In this document: positions 11,802 to 23,974 of the stretch, in pieces | Position numbering within the stretch: the first letter of the stretch is position 1 | Layout: every line of letters begins with the position of its first letter | Assembly (NCBI GenBank): GCA_019022495.1 | Contig: JAFEKR010000033.1 | Coordinates: 434,001 to 498,000, forward strand | Direction of reading: 5' to 3' | DNA length: 64,000 nt | Source: Epichloe hybrida | Lineage: Eukaryota > Ascomycota > Sordariomycetes > Hypocreales > Clavicipitaceae | Program-made: the position numbers and the translations under genes | Notes under the pieces: generated by a model | Databases searched by the model: none | What the model was told of the DNA's origin: nothing | What the model saw: only the letters and a program-made list of their open reading frames with translations

Positions 11802-12954
11802 TCAGTCTGCACCGAGTATCGTTGCCGCCCACTCCCTCATGTCGCGCACACATGGCCCGTCTACCCCGTCAAGGCATTCGAGAAGAATGAAGTCGTGCGC
11901 GATGCCCTTCTGAACATCCAATCTGATCTTCAAGTCGGGGTTCATTCTTCGAATCACGGCCGCATACACGACTCCTTGATCTCGGAGGACTTCCTCGTCC
12001 CCCACAGTGATGTACAGATCCTTCACCACCTGAGACATTTTCTTCATGTGACAGGTCACGGTCCAAAGGATACGCCATGGTCTGCGCTTCGTTCGCCACG
12101 TGCTCCGTGGAAGGTAAGCCCAGGAAGTGGACCCTGAGTTTCTTGACCGTCTCAACGGAGAGCATGTCAAGCACGACATTTTGTGTATACGACGCATGGG
12201 TGAACTTGTTGCTCACCAATGGCGATATAAGGAAAGCGCCCGCTAGCGGTTCCTCGAGCTTGACTGCGGTCGTTAACGCCGAAGTAGTAGTAGTAGTAGT
12301 AGCAGTAGTAGTCTCACATAGATGACTGAGCAGCTGGGACGCGAGTTGTCCTCCGACCGAATCTCCGCCAACGAAGATGTCGCGAGCTTGTATCCCCGAC
12401 GCCAGCATATGGGAAAGGCCGGCGAGAGCTTGGTTGAACTGAACTGGATATTGCGCCTCCGGGCCAAGGGTGTACTCGAGAACAGCAACGGCTGTTTCCG
12501 TTCCCGTTTCCATCCCGGCCGTGACGTATGCGCGCCAACACCACTCCAGGTGGGCAGGGAGCATAGGCACCATGTATCCGCCTCCATGGAAGAAAAGAAC
12601 GAACTTCTTGGCCGCGTGGCGGTTTCCGATCCAGAGAAGTGCGGAGCGGCCGTCATCAAGGGTCTCGACATCGTGCTGTAGTCTGTCTCTCAAGTCCGAG
12701 GCATCTGGTCCACGTGCTTCGGAGAGCTTCCGGCGAACCCATGAGTCGTACACCTTTCTGGTAGGGGTGGACAAGTACTGGAGTTCACGACTGGAAAAGG
12801 TGGCGAGGACGACTTTTAGAAAGGCGCAAACGAGGTAACGCCAAAGCGGGAGCCCTCTGTACAGAGCAATGGAGGACGATCTGCATAGGAAATAGGCCAG
12901 CGTCCATGGTGCTAGTGTCACGATATTAGTGTATAAACATGTCGGTTGAATCAT
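11802..12954 (-). CDS. Alpha/beta hydrolase, HSL/esterase type, with one frameshift
   Basis: From ATG at 12954 the protein has a hydrophobic N-terminus (residues about 10-50), the oxyanion motif HGGG at 123-126 within FFHGGGYMVP, and the nucleophile motif GGDSVGG with Ser199. The rest of the catalytic triad, Asp in VGDEEVLRDQ and His in KGIAHDF, lies in a different frame ending at 11802. The switch falls at an AAAA run (12038-12041 as TTTT on the plus strand); one base too many there explains it, and the total length is one base over a multiple of three. No intron fits. A Thr-rich loop follows Ser199 and is encoded by a GTA/GTG trinucleotide run at about 12281-12312. The family hydrolyses carboxyl esters or lactones; the substrate is unknown. 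Either a sequencing indel or a recent pseudogene. Confidence 0.75.
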
Positions 12955-14331
12955 TCCATCTTACTCAGAAAGACCAGGCGGAGCAGCAAGAGAGCCTTCT
13001 CGGCCGCCGTGAATGGAGGGTTCATTGGGGGAGCTCGATAATGTGAAGATGAAGGCCCACGGGGACTCGTCTGAGTAGGCAACTCCAGCCTTTACTGGGC
13101 GTTGGAACTTGGGAGCTCTGCGCTTTCAAACACGAATGTGGAGCTCCATGGGAAAAGCAAAAAACCTCATATCGCTGCCTATCTCCTTGAGCGTGTTCCA
13201 TTTTGTGGGTTAGTAAGGCCCGCGAATTGTATGCATCTCTAGTCTACTTTTATCTGATTGGATACATATAGACCCTGGTTAACGTGACTCCACAAGGTAC
13301 ACCACGCTTAAGGAGATTATAAGGAAATAGTGAGTGGAGCTGTTAGGGATGCTACAGGGGCATTTACACTAACAAGATGTACTACTTATATACTCTGTGA
13401 TAGTCCTAGTAAAATGCATGTAGCCTAACGTACCTCTTGCCCCACTTAGTGTTACGGAAAGATCTGTTATTAGCCTGCTACTACTAGTTTTGTACTGTTG
13501 CGATATAACATAATGAAATTCAACTAACTAGAGGTTAAAACTGTTATCTAATAAGGGGTTCTAGGTCACATGCTAGCCACATCCTCGATAATAGGCCACT
13601 CACTTATTAGGTCTAGCGTGTAACATGTACCTCCTGTAAAAACAAACAGGGATTAGACCGTATCTGGTGCGGCTACGGATTATTGTCTTGGTAGTTGACA
13701 CGAGTAGGGAGTTAAACTAGGCTGGTGGTTTGCACGTACAAGTGCAAAGAAAAATCCCCTCTAGATCATCATGTTCAAGTTCGTCTCGAGATGGAATGTA
13801 CAAGAAACACCGCATCGCAAAAGAGTCAACAAAGCAGTTGTCATTTCGAACCGGGGACTCCCTGCGCAGATGACAAGTTGCCGTGACCAGGTGGATTAGG
13901 AAGGCTCGTGCTCTTAGGGCACAGAGACCTCTGATCCACCCACGAACGAGGCTGTAAAAATAATAACCCATTATTGGAACAAGTCATCATCTGAAGAGGT
14001 CGTGATCGTGAATACATTCCCCGTGATCAAATTGCTATATCGGATCAATTGATTCTGACAACATTAGTGGAGGCAATTTGATCGCTGCTCCCTGAAGAGT
14101 CAGTGAAGACTGCCTAACCCTTACGTCCGTAGAGCTGCTATCGACTTGTAGAGGGTGGAGCTGTCATAGGTTTAACAAAGAGTATATAAAAGGCATCACA
14201 CTAATAGATCTAGAACTAGTTTAAGATTAGAATAAAAAAAGGACTTGAAGTGTACACAAAGCTAGGAGATAATTCATTATGCGTTTAGGGTGGCTTACTT
14301 GTTCATGTGGCTAACTTGCTAATAAACACTA
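12955..14331. other. Intergenic, moderately AT-rich, no gene seen
   Basis: Upstream of the hydrolase the sequence grades from normal to moderately AT-rich from about 13200. An 84-codon minus-strand frame at 13717-13971 has no recognisable product, and I do not call it a gene. The region ends at the target-site duplication of the large hAT element. Confidence 0.45.
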
Positions 14332-14339
14332 CCTTTGGC
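14332..14339. repeat. Left 8-bp target-site duplication of the outer hAT element
   Basis: CCTTTGGC directly precedes the left terminus CAGAGCTTTACA at 14340. The identical octamer follows the right terminus at 51413-51420. Eight-base duplications are characteristic of hAT transposition. Confidence 0.8.
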
Positions 14340-14417
14340 CAGAGCTTTACATGTAGTGTAGTAAATGTAGTATTTTGACTTTCCTTGTAGTATGTAGTGT
14401 AGTGAATTATAGTGTAG

Positions 14418-14634
14418 TGTAAGGGCTTAGGCTTTGCCTAAGCATTATCTGTATAGCAGTTAGAGAGGGGAGTGGTAAAAGCAATTAAGGTAAGGAAAGA
14501 AAGCTTATATAAGTAGCCTAGGGGGTATAAGGGGCATTACTAGGGATAGTCTCTTACCCTTTCTCCTTTCTTCTTAAGTCTTTTAATACTATATTAATAC
14601 CCTATTATAATTACCTAGGGGCTAGTCTATAATA
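14418..14634 (+). repeat. Ty3/gypsy LTR (217 bp), first of two tandem starts
   Basis: Begins TGTAAGGGCTTAGGC and ends in a RIP-altered form of CCATAACA. The same 217-bp unit recurs at 14927-15143, at 23975-24191, and split at 34566-34691 plus 35103-35193. It sits directly after the 78-bp left end of the outer hAT element. It is followed by 292 bp of gypsy leader and is then cut off by the next LTR start at 14927, so this copy is truncated. Confidence 0.7.
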
Positions 14635-15545
14635 ATTAAGAGACTTCCTTTAGTCCTTTATAATAACTACTAAAAGATATAATAGAAATACTAATAAATA
14701 TATTAATAAATATAGTAAATATACTTTAACTATAAGACTAACTTAGCTAAGGGATAATAACCCCCTTATCTAATACTATAGTATTACTAGTAGCTTAATA
14801 AGCCTAATTTAAGATACTTTAACTTATACTTAATAAGTAAATAGTAAAGCTTATATACCTTTAATAATAAGTAACTATAAATACTATAAGACCTTTAACC
14901 TAACTACTTATTATAGCCTAACCTAGTGTAAGGGCTTAGGCTTTGCCTAAGCATTGTTCGTATAGCAGTTAGAGAGGGAAGTAGTAAAAGTAGTTAAGGT
15001 AAGGAAAGGAGGCTTATATAAGTAGCTAAGGGGGTATAAGAGGCACTACTAGGGATAGCCTCTTACCCTTTCTCCTTTTTCCTTAAGTCTCTTAATACTA
15101 TTTTAATGCCTTATTATAGTTACCTAGGGGCTAGTTTATAATAATTAAGAGACTTCCTTTAGTTCTTTATAATAACTACTAAAAGATATAATAGAAATAC
15201 TAATAGATATATTAATAAATATAGTAAACACGCTTTAACTATAAGACTAACCTAGCTAGGGGATAATAACTCCCCTATTTAACGCTATAGTACTACTAGT
15301 AGCTTAATAAGCCTAATTTAAGACACTTTAACTTATACTTAATAAGTAAATAGCAGAGCTTATATACCTCTAATAATAAGTAACTATAAACACTATAAGA
15401 CCTTTAACCTAATTACCTATTATAGCCTAACCTAGTGCCCTAATAGTTAACCTTACTTTACCTCTTACCTCTAACCTAGTCTTAACTATACCTAAGGTAA
15501 AATAAAAACCTATCCCTATAGGTAACTTATATAATAGTAATAAGG

Positions 15546-16053
15546 TGTCATGGTCTAGCCCATAGGGCTAATCGCGGGTGCCTGCGCTACCATGTGAGTT
15601 TGACCCTAATTCCGTTGCGCCATAGGCAAAAGAATACGCATTGTACAAGTCATCATTTACTTATGCAATTGACACCTATATTACTAGGTCTAGGCAAAGC
15701 CTAGATTATCACATAGGCTCTTTCCCTAGGTAACCTCCCTCTTTAGCTAGCAATACCGCGCATCCCCTAGGGACCCTCTCTTCTATTATCCCTGTAAGCC
15801 TAGGAAAAACCCCGTTGTGGCTGCCCTATAGTGCTTGCGCGCACGCAGCCGGTTTAAACCTATGACCTTAGGTAACTTGTACAAATGTCATAGTCTAGCC
15901 TATAGGGCTAATCGCAGGTGCCTGCGCTACCATGTGGGTTTAACCCTAATTCTGTTGCGCCATAGGCAAAAGAATACGCATTGTACAAGTCATCATTTAC
16001 TTGTGCAATTAACACCTATATTGCTAGGTCTAGGCAAAGCCTAGATTATCACA
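15546..16053. mobile_element. TRIM-like miniature LTR retrotransposon (508 bp)
   Basis: Two 168-bp direct repeats (15546-15713 and 15886-16053) both start TGTCAT and end ATCACA, so they have TG...CA ends. They flank a 172-bp non-coding centre. The whole is bounded by a 5-bp duplication TAAGG (15541-15545 and 16054-16058). The host gypsy sequence without the insertion is seen in copy 2 near 24588-24610 (GTAATAAGGCCTTATT). The two repeats differ at only about nine places, all transitions. The size fits terminal-repeat retrotransposons in miniature. I see no clear primer-binding site or polypurine tract, so the class is inferred from structure alone. Confidence 0.7.
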
Positions 16054-18278
16054 TAAGGCCTTATTTACTATATAAAGGTTCCTAATAGAATATAAGCTAT
16101 AGGTAAATAAGGACTTTATTAGAACTAATAAGAATAGGTAAATATTTATTTACTAGAACTTATTCTCTAAAGTCTAGTCCTAGGTAACTACTTTCTTTAA
16201 ATAAGGTAGTATTTATAATTTTAACCTAGCTAAATTCCTAGAATACCTTAGGTTTATATTCTCTAATCTATATAAATAGGAGATAGCCCTTATAAAGCTT
16301 AACTAAATAAAATAAGGCCTAGGGAAGCTATTTTTTATATTTTTTATTTACTTTATAAAGAAGCTTTTATTAGTAAGAGAGAATTATTAAGGGAATAATA
16401 TAAAGCTAGTAAAGCTTTAATAAGTGCTTAATAAGTATTTAAGAGAAATTAGTATAAGCTAGGGTATTAGCTAAAGTATATAGTATATAGCTATTATATA
16501 GTATTATAAGATTATAGTTAATATTAAGGCCCTTACTATAAGGATAAGTACTAGTTTTAATATAAACTATAGCTAGCTAAACTTATACCTTAGACTAACT
16601 ATAAGAGTAATATACTAATAACTAGGGTATATATAATAAGGACTTAATTAGGAAAATAAAATAAGCTAGTTAAGAAAGAGAAGGGTCTAAAGCTTACTAT
16701 AAATATATAATAAGCTAAATAGGTATTAGAAGTAAAGTTAGCTAAACACTATTAGGAGGGATACTACTTATAATATAAATCTAAGGATTACTATATTTAG
16801 GAGTATACCTTTCTCTTACCCTATTACCTATAGATTAGTATTAACTTATATAAAGTAAATAAGAAAAGCGTAAATAAGGAGGTAAATATTCCCCTTATAG
16901 AAAATAAGTAACCCCTAAGTAAAGTCTTATATAAGGGTAAGAAAGCTAACTATATACTATAATATAGGATAACTATTTAAGCTATATAAAGTTAGAGTAA
17001 GATATAGTATAATATATAGACTAACTACTATTTTTAATTCCTATACTCTTTAATATATATTATTATATTAATATCTAGATTAATTATAGTTATAATTATT
17101 ATAGTGCTATAAGTAAGTTAGTAGTAAAATAGTTTAGCCTAAAGCTTATATATTTACTAAAGAGAAAGTATATCTAGACTATAGTAAAAATAAAAAAGAG
17201 AGAAAAAAGAGTATAGGAGAATACCTTCTTAATTACCTATATAGTATACACTAGAATAGATATTAATAGCTAGGAGTTATTAGTGTATTTATATATTATC
17301 CTCGGCCTTATATAAGATATTATACTTAGGATACTATAGCTAGAATATTATAATATAGTTATTTACATAGTAAAATAGTAATTAGTTATTAGAGTAATAA
17401 AGGGCTTATATATCTCTAAAGCCTTTATATATAGGATAAAGACTTTAGTATAGGGGATTATTAAGTCCTTATATACTATAGAAGCGCGCTAGGTATACTA
17501 GAGGAAGGATATTTCTATAATATTCATTACTATAAGCCTTAGGGAGATAATAATAGTACTATAGATTATAGTGCCTAGGATAAAGCCTAATAGCCTAGAT
17601 ATATTAATATTACCTAAGGAGTTAGCTAACTTTAAAGACCTTTTTAATAAGGCTAGAGCTAATAGCTTACCCCCTTATTAGGGGTCCCTTAATTACTATA
17701 TATACTTATATAAGAATTAGAATAAATCTAAACTAACACTCCCTTAGGGACCGCTATATAATATACTAAGGGACTAGCTTCTAGAGGTTAGGCACTAGAT
17801 TATAGACCTAATAAATAAGGGTTAGATCTATGCTAGCTTATTATTAGCTATAGCTCTAGTCCTTCTTATTAAAAAGGCTAATAAGGGGTAGTGTTTTTAT
17901 ATAAACTACTACGCTCTTAATAAGATAATAGCATAGGATTACTATTCTCTCCTATTAATTAAGAAAATACTCTATTTCTTATTCTAGGTATACTAGTTTA
18001 TAAAGGTAAATATTTATATAGCATTTTATAAGCTATAGATTACTAAAGGCTAGGAGTACCTTATAGTATTTTAAACTAGGTTTAGGCTATTTAAGTAGCT
18101 AGTTTACCCCTTTAGCCTAGCTAGTGCACTAGTAATATTCTAATATTATATTAATAAGTCCTTAAGGGATATATTAGGGGATTTTATTATAGTATACTTA
18201 GATAATATCTTAGTTTACTTAGGGGGATTAAGGAAAGACTATATAGCTAAGGTCTAGTTAATATTAAGTTACTTAAGG

Positions 18279-18286
18279 GCTATAGG
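18279..18286. repeat. 8-bp target-site duplication, left of hAT-like element 1
   Basis: GCTATAGG at 18279-18286 is repeated exactly at 20061-20068. Removing the element plus one copy restores a continuous gypsy pol reading (compare copy 2 at about 26805-26835). Confidence 0.8.
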
Positions 18287-20060
18287 CAGAGTATTGTTTG
18301 TAGTGTAGTTAGTGTAGTTTTTAGGAAAAATTTGTATTTGTAGTGTAGTTTTTTTTTCTTATAGTTAGTGTAGTGTATTTTTTTTTTTTTGTAGTGTAGT
18401 GTAGTGTAGTTTTTTTTTGCTTGTAGTGTAGTGTAATTAGTGTAGTTACTAACTACACTAACTACAAAAACTACAAATGTAGTGTTAGTAAAAAAAAAGT
18501 GGGCTTTTTTATTATATAAGGTTATTATAAGGATTAAAAGAAGGCTAGTTATATAGAAGCTTTTATTATTACCTATTTTACCTAATTAGTTATATAATTT
18601 ATAAAATTTACCTTTTTTTAAGGATTTTACTATAACTAGGGTAATTTATAATATTATAACTTTTTAATAATACTATTATACCTAATACTTTATTTTACTA
18701 ATATAACTTAAAGAAAAACCTTCTTATTATTTTATTTACTATTACTATTAATTATTTTATATTTTAAAATATTATTATTATTATTTTAAATAAAAAATAC
18801 CCTAAACTAATAGAATAAAATTAATTAAGAAATCTAGATAAATTACTAGAAGTTAATAAAATATATACTTAGTACTTAAATCTTATTCTTAATATAATAA
18901 GAACTTAAAAAAAGCTTAAACTATTTATTTAAGATTTAAACTAATTAAATATTACTTTTAGCTTTATAATTCTAAAGCCTTAAGAAGTTATATATAGTAA
19001 CTTTATATATCTTATTACTATAATATATAAATAAAGAATATAATAAACTAATATTTATAATCTATTAATAAAGAATTAATAGTATTATTTTAATTACCCT
19101 ATATAGCTTAATTAAGCTATAAAAAATAAGTTTAACTTATTTTTTAAAATAAAACTAAGACTTACTTTTATATAATATACTATACTTATTATAAGAGCTT
19201 TAATAACTTTAATAACCTTAATTATTATTATTACTATTATTACTATTATTTTACTTTTATTATTTCAAAAAAATATAAAAGAGAAAACATTTTTATAATA
19301 TTAATATTTTTAAAAACCTTAAAATACTAAGTTATTAAAAACTATAGCTTTTACTATAGTAATTTACTTATAATTACTAGTATTTATATTTAAGTTATTT
19401 ATTTATTATTTATTATTTATTAAACTTTAACACTAATAATATTATAAGTAATCTTAGTAATCTTAGTAATCTTAGTAATCTTAGTAATCTTAGTAATACT
19501 AGTAATATTAGTATTATAAGCTATTATAAGCTATTATAAGCTATAATAAGATATAATAAGCTACTTATATTAAGTTTACTAGTAGTTCTTTTTATAGTTT
19601 TTTTAAAATAAGTAATAATAATAATTTATAGAAATATAAAATAATTTATAGAAATAGTAAATAATATAATAAGAAGGTTTTTCTTTAAGTTATATTAGGG
19701 AAATAAAGTATTAAGTTAAATAGTATTATTAAAAAAGTATAATATTATATATAACCTTACTTAGTTATAGTAAAATTACTAAAATAATATAATATTATAA
19801 ATTCTATAACTAATTAAATAAAATAGGTAATAATAAAAGCTTTTATATAACTAGTATTCTTTTAATCCTTATAATACTAATAACTAATAAAAAGTCTAAT
19901 ACTACATTTATAGTGTTTATAGTTAGTGTAGTTTAGGAAAAAAAATTTGTAGTGTAATGTATTGTAGTTTTTTTTTCCTTATAGTTAGTGTAGTTTGTAG
20001 TGTAGTGTAGTTTGTAGTGTAATTACTACACTACACTACACGTTTTAGTGCAATACTCTG
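18287..20060. mobile_element. hAT-like non-autonomous element 1 (1774 bp)
   Basis: Termini CAGAGTATTG and CAATACTCTG form a 10-bp inverted repeat, with an 8-bp duplication GCTATAGG on each side. Subterminal zones are built of GTAGTGTAGTTAGTGTAG-type repeats. The centre is AT-rich and non-coding, with a nonamer array TAATCTTAG (about 19447-19500) followed by AAGCTATTAT units. It interrupts the gypsy reverse transcriptase. No transposase is present, so mobility must have depended on another element. Confidence 0.8.
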
Positions 20061-21181
20061 GCTATAGGTTTATACTTAGACTTTAATAAGTCTATATTTA
20101 TAGTAAAGGAGGTTTAATACCTAGGATATATTATTATAGTAAGTTATTCTATTTATCTAGACTTAGTAAAGGTTATAGCTATTAGGGAGTAAGTAGCTTT
20201 AATAAAACTTAAGGGGGTTTATAGCTTTCTAGGGTTTACTAACTTTTACTATAACTTTATTAGTAACTTTTTAGAACTAGTGGTATTACTAATATAATTA
20301 ACTAAGAGAAATATCCCTTTTTAATAGGGACTTAAAGAGAATAATACCTTTAATAAGCTAAAAGATACCTTTATTATATACCTAGTACTAGTATAATAGG
20401 ACCTAGATCTCCTTATAGTAATAAAAGCTAATTATTTAGAAATAGCGATTAGAGAATGCCTTTCCTAGTAAGGCTAGGATAGTATTATATACCTAGTTAC
20501 TTATTACTTTACTAGCTTTATAATCTTATAAAAGAACTATATAATTTATAATAAGGAATTATTAGCTATTATCTTATACCTTAAGGTATAGTTAGCTAAG
20601 CTATAGGGTATTTCTAGTTTATTTATAATTTATATAGACTATAAGAACCTAGAGTACTTTATAACTCCATAGTTAATATTAGAGTAATAGGCTTAATAGG
20701 TAAATATACTTATACTATTTAATTTTTACCTCTAGTATAGACCTAGTATATAAGTATAGTAACCTAATACTCTTTCTTAAAGGGAGTAAGACTAGAAAGA
20801 GATAACCTCTAGAATAGGATATATTCTATAACCTATTACTATTATATAGCTCTTACTAACACTAGATAAATAATAGAATAATAGTAGTATAGTATTACTA
20901 CTAGCTAGTAAGGTTCTCTTTACTACTAAATACCTTTAGACCTTATAGGACTAGGCTATTATTTCTAACCTTATATATAGTATTTAATTAAGGGCTATCT
21001 AGGAAAGGGCCTAGAGGTTTCCTATTAAGGTACTTATAAGAGAGTAAGTAATAAATTATTTTATAAGCACTTATAAGGCGCTTTAGTTTAGGGGCTGTTA
21101 AAAATAAGACCTATTTTTAGCCCTTTCTAGTTAAAGGACCTTTCTATTACTAGCTTGCATTGCAAGCCTAACAGCTGCACT

Positions 21182-23194
21182 TAGAGTATTGCACTAAAAC
21201 GTGTAGTGTAGTGTAGTAATTACACTATAAACTATATTACACTATAAACTACACTAACTATAAGGAAAAAAAAACTAAACTACACTAACTATAAAAATAA
21301 AAAACTATAATATATTACACTATAAATTTTTTTCCTAAACTACACTAACTATAAACACTATAAATATAGTATTAGACTTTTTATTAGTTATTAGTATTTA
21401 TAAGGTTAAAAGAAAGCTAGTTATATAAAAGCTTTTATTATTACTTATTTTATTAAATTAGTTATAAAATTTATAATATTATATTATTTTTATAATTTTA
21501 TTATAACTAAGTAAGGTTATATATAATATTATACTTTTTTAATAATACTATTTAACTTAATACTTTATTTCCCTAATATAACTTAAAGAAAAACCTTCTT
21601 ATTATATTATTTACTATTTCTATAAATTATTTTATATTTCTATAAATTATTATTATTACTTATTTTAAAAAAAACTATAAAAAAACTACTAGTAAACTTA
21701 ATATAAGTAGCTTATTATATCTTATTATAGCTTATAATAGCTTATTATATCTTATTATAGCTTATAATAACTTATTATATCTTATTATAGCTTATAATAG
21801 CTTATAATACTAATATTACTAATATTACTAGTATTACTAAGATTACTAAGATTACTAAGATTACTTATAATATTATTAGTGTTAAAGTTTAATAATAAAT
21901 AAATAATAAATAAATAACTTAAATATAAATACTAGTAATTATAAGTAAATTACTATAGTAAAAGCTATAGTTTTTAATAACTTAGTATTTTAAGGTTTTT
22001 AAAAATATTAATATTATAAAAATGTTTTCTCTTTTGTGTTTTTTAAAATAATAATAAATATAAAATAATAGTAATTATAGTAATAATAGTAATTATAGTA
22101 ATAATAGTAATTATAGTAATAATAGTAATTATAGTAATAATAGTAATTATAGTAATAATAGTAATTATAGTAATAATAGTAATTATAGTAATAATAGTAA
22201 TTATAGTAATAATAGTAATTATAGTAATAATAGTAATTAGTAGTAATAATAGTAATATAAAAGTTATTAAAGCTTTTATAATAAGTATAATATATTATAT
22301 AAAACTAAGTCCTAGTATTATTTTTAAAAACAAGTTAAACTTATTTTTTATAGCTTATTTAAGCTATATAGGGTAATTAAAATAATACTATTAGTTATCT
22401 ATTAATAAATTATAAATATTAGTCTATTATATTCTTTCTTTATGTATTATTATAATAAGATATATAAAGTTACTATATATAACTTCTTAAAGCTTTAGAA
22501 TTATAAAGCTTAAAGTAATATTTAATTAGTTTAAATAGTAAATAAATAGTTTAAGCTTTTTTTAAGTTCTTATTATATTAATAATAATATTAAAGTACTA
22601 AGTATATATTCTATTAACTTTTATATATTTATTTAGATTTCTAATTTAATTTAATTATATTAGTTTAGGGTATTTTTTAATTAAATTAATAATAAAAATA
22701 TAAAATAATTAATAATAATAGTAAATAAAATAATTAGAAGGTTTTTCTTAAAGTTATATTAGTAAAATAAAGTAATAAGTATAATAGTATTATTAAAAAG
22801 GTATAATATTATAAATAACCCTAGTTATAGTAAAATTCTTAAAAAAAAGTAAATATTATAAATTCTATAACTAATTAAGTAAAATAGGTAATAATAAAAG
22901 CTTCTATATAACTAGCTTTCTTTTAATCCTTATAATAACATTATATAATAGAAAGGCCCACTTTTTTTTTACTAACACTACATTGTAGTTTTTGTAGTTA
23001 GTGTAGTTAGTAACTACACTAACTACAAAAAAAAAAAAACTACACTACACTAACTACAAAAAAAAAAAACTACAATACATTACACTATAAAAAAAAAAAA
23101 ACTACACTACACTAACTACAAGAAAAAAAAAACTACACTACAAATACAAATTTTTCCTAAAAACTACACTAACTACACTACAAACAATACTCTG
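21182..23194. mobile_element. hAT-like non-autonomous element 2 (inverted, 2013 bp)
   Basis: Left end TAGAGTATTGCAC (a C-to-T variant of CAGAG) and right end CAATACTCTG. The internal order is reversed relative to element 1. It carries a minisatellite of about 15-18 bp (AATAGTAATTATAGT units, about 22065-22245) that is nearly absent from elements 4 and 5. The flanks (gctgcact and cctcctat) do not match, so its original duplication is lost. The left side abuts truncated gypsy copy 1 and the right side a LINE. Confidence 0.7.
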
Positions 23195-23974
23195 CCTCCT
23201 ATATATCTCTAGGCTATCTTATTCTAGGGTATCTATAGTTATAGTTAGTGTAGTTAATAATTATATAGTACTAGTCTTTAACTATATAACTATAGCTATA
23301 TAGGGGTAAAGCTACCCTAGGAACATGCCTTTAGAAAAGGAACTTATTAAGGCTAATCTTTCCTATATATAATTATACTATTATAAAGAAAATATACTTA
23401 TTAAGTCTAGTGTAGAATTTCTAGATTTCCTTTAGGTTATAAGTAAGTAAGTAGTTCTCTATTAGCTCTCTCCTATGCCTATATTATCTCTATTACCTAT
23501 TAGAATACTAGTCTTCCTATCTCTTTTTTTACTTCTTATATAGTTATATATCTAGTTTATTATTAGTAAGTAAGGGTCTTCTTTTATGTTATAGTACTAT
23601 CTATACTAAGTTAGCTATAGCCTATATCTTATTTATTATTTTACTAAGTATAATCCTTTCCTTAAACTTTTACTTTATCTTATTTAAGTAAAGGTCTAAG
23701 GGGGGGATATAAGTTTTAACTTCTAGCTAAGTAACTAGTATAGCCTTAAATACTCTAGCTATAGTCTAGAGATAGGTTAATTAGTTTACTATAAAACTTC
23801 TAACTATTTCTTATAGTTTTCCTCCCTTCTTTATTAGGGTATAGTAAGCGCTTACCTTATAGGTAAGAATAGGCTAGACTACCTATATATATATAAGCTA
23901 GGTGTCTTTAAAGCTAACTCCTTATGCTAATACCACTAATGTAAAGAGTGTAAGCTACTACTAAGCTAGCTTTC
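23195..23974 (-). mobile_element. LINE (Tad-like), 3' portion on minus strand
   Basis: On the minus strand the decayed reading includes a region like the C-terminal part of fungal non-LTR RT proteins, with YIPPLDLYLNKIKLKFKERI at about 23660-23740. It ends at the CTTTC duplication (23970-23974), where gypsy copy 2 has inserted. The LINE resumes at 35194. Confidence 0.65.

Larger units (their letters stand above)
14927..21112 (+). mobile_element. Ty3/gypsy chromovirus copy 1 (degenerate, 3' truncated)
   Basis: The 5' LTR is 14927-15143. Reverse transcriptase is readable at about 17740-18286 despite stops: FYINYYALNKIIA, FIKVNIYIAFYKL, ITKG, FRLFK-LVYPFSLASA and YLDNILVY. It is cut at 18286 by a hAT-like insertion and resumes at 20069 with GLYLDFNKSIF, YLGYII, then RNase H (NKELLAI, LFIIYIDYKNLEYF). 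The copy ends at about 21112 within pol where copy 2 continues, so integrase and the 3' LTR are missing. A TRIM-like element interrupts its leader at 15546-16053. Stops at former Gln and Trp codons show RIP. The 69 bases from 21113 to 21181 match nothing I recognise. Confidence 0.8.

Noticed and set aside
13717..13971. 84-codon minus-strand frame
   Set aside because: No recognisable product and isolated in an AT-leaning intergenic stretch.
15546..15713. tRNA-derived SINE in the 168-bp repeat (B-box-like GAGTTTGACCC)
   Set aside because: TG...CA ends, paired equal repeats and a 5-bp duplication fit an LTR element better; no cloverleaf could be drawn.
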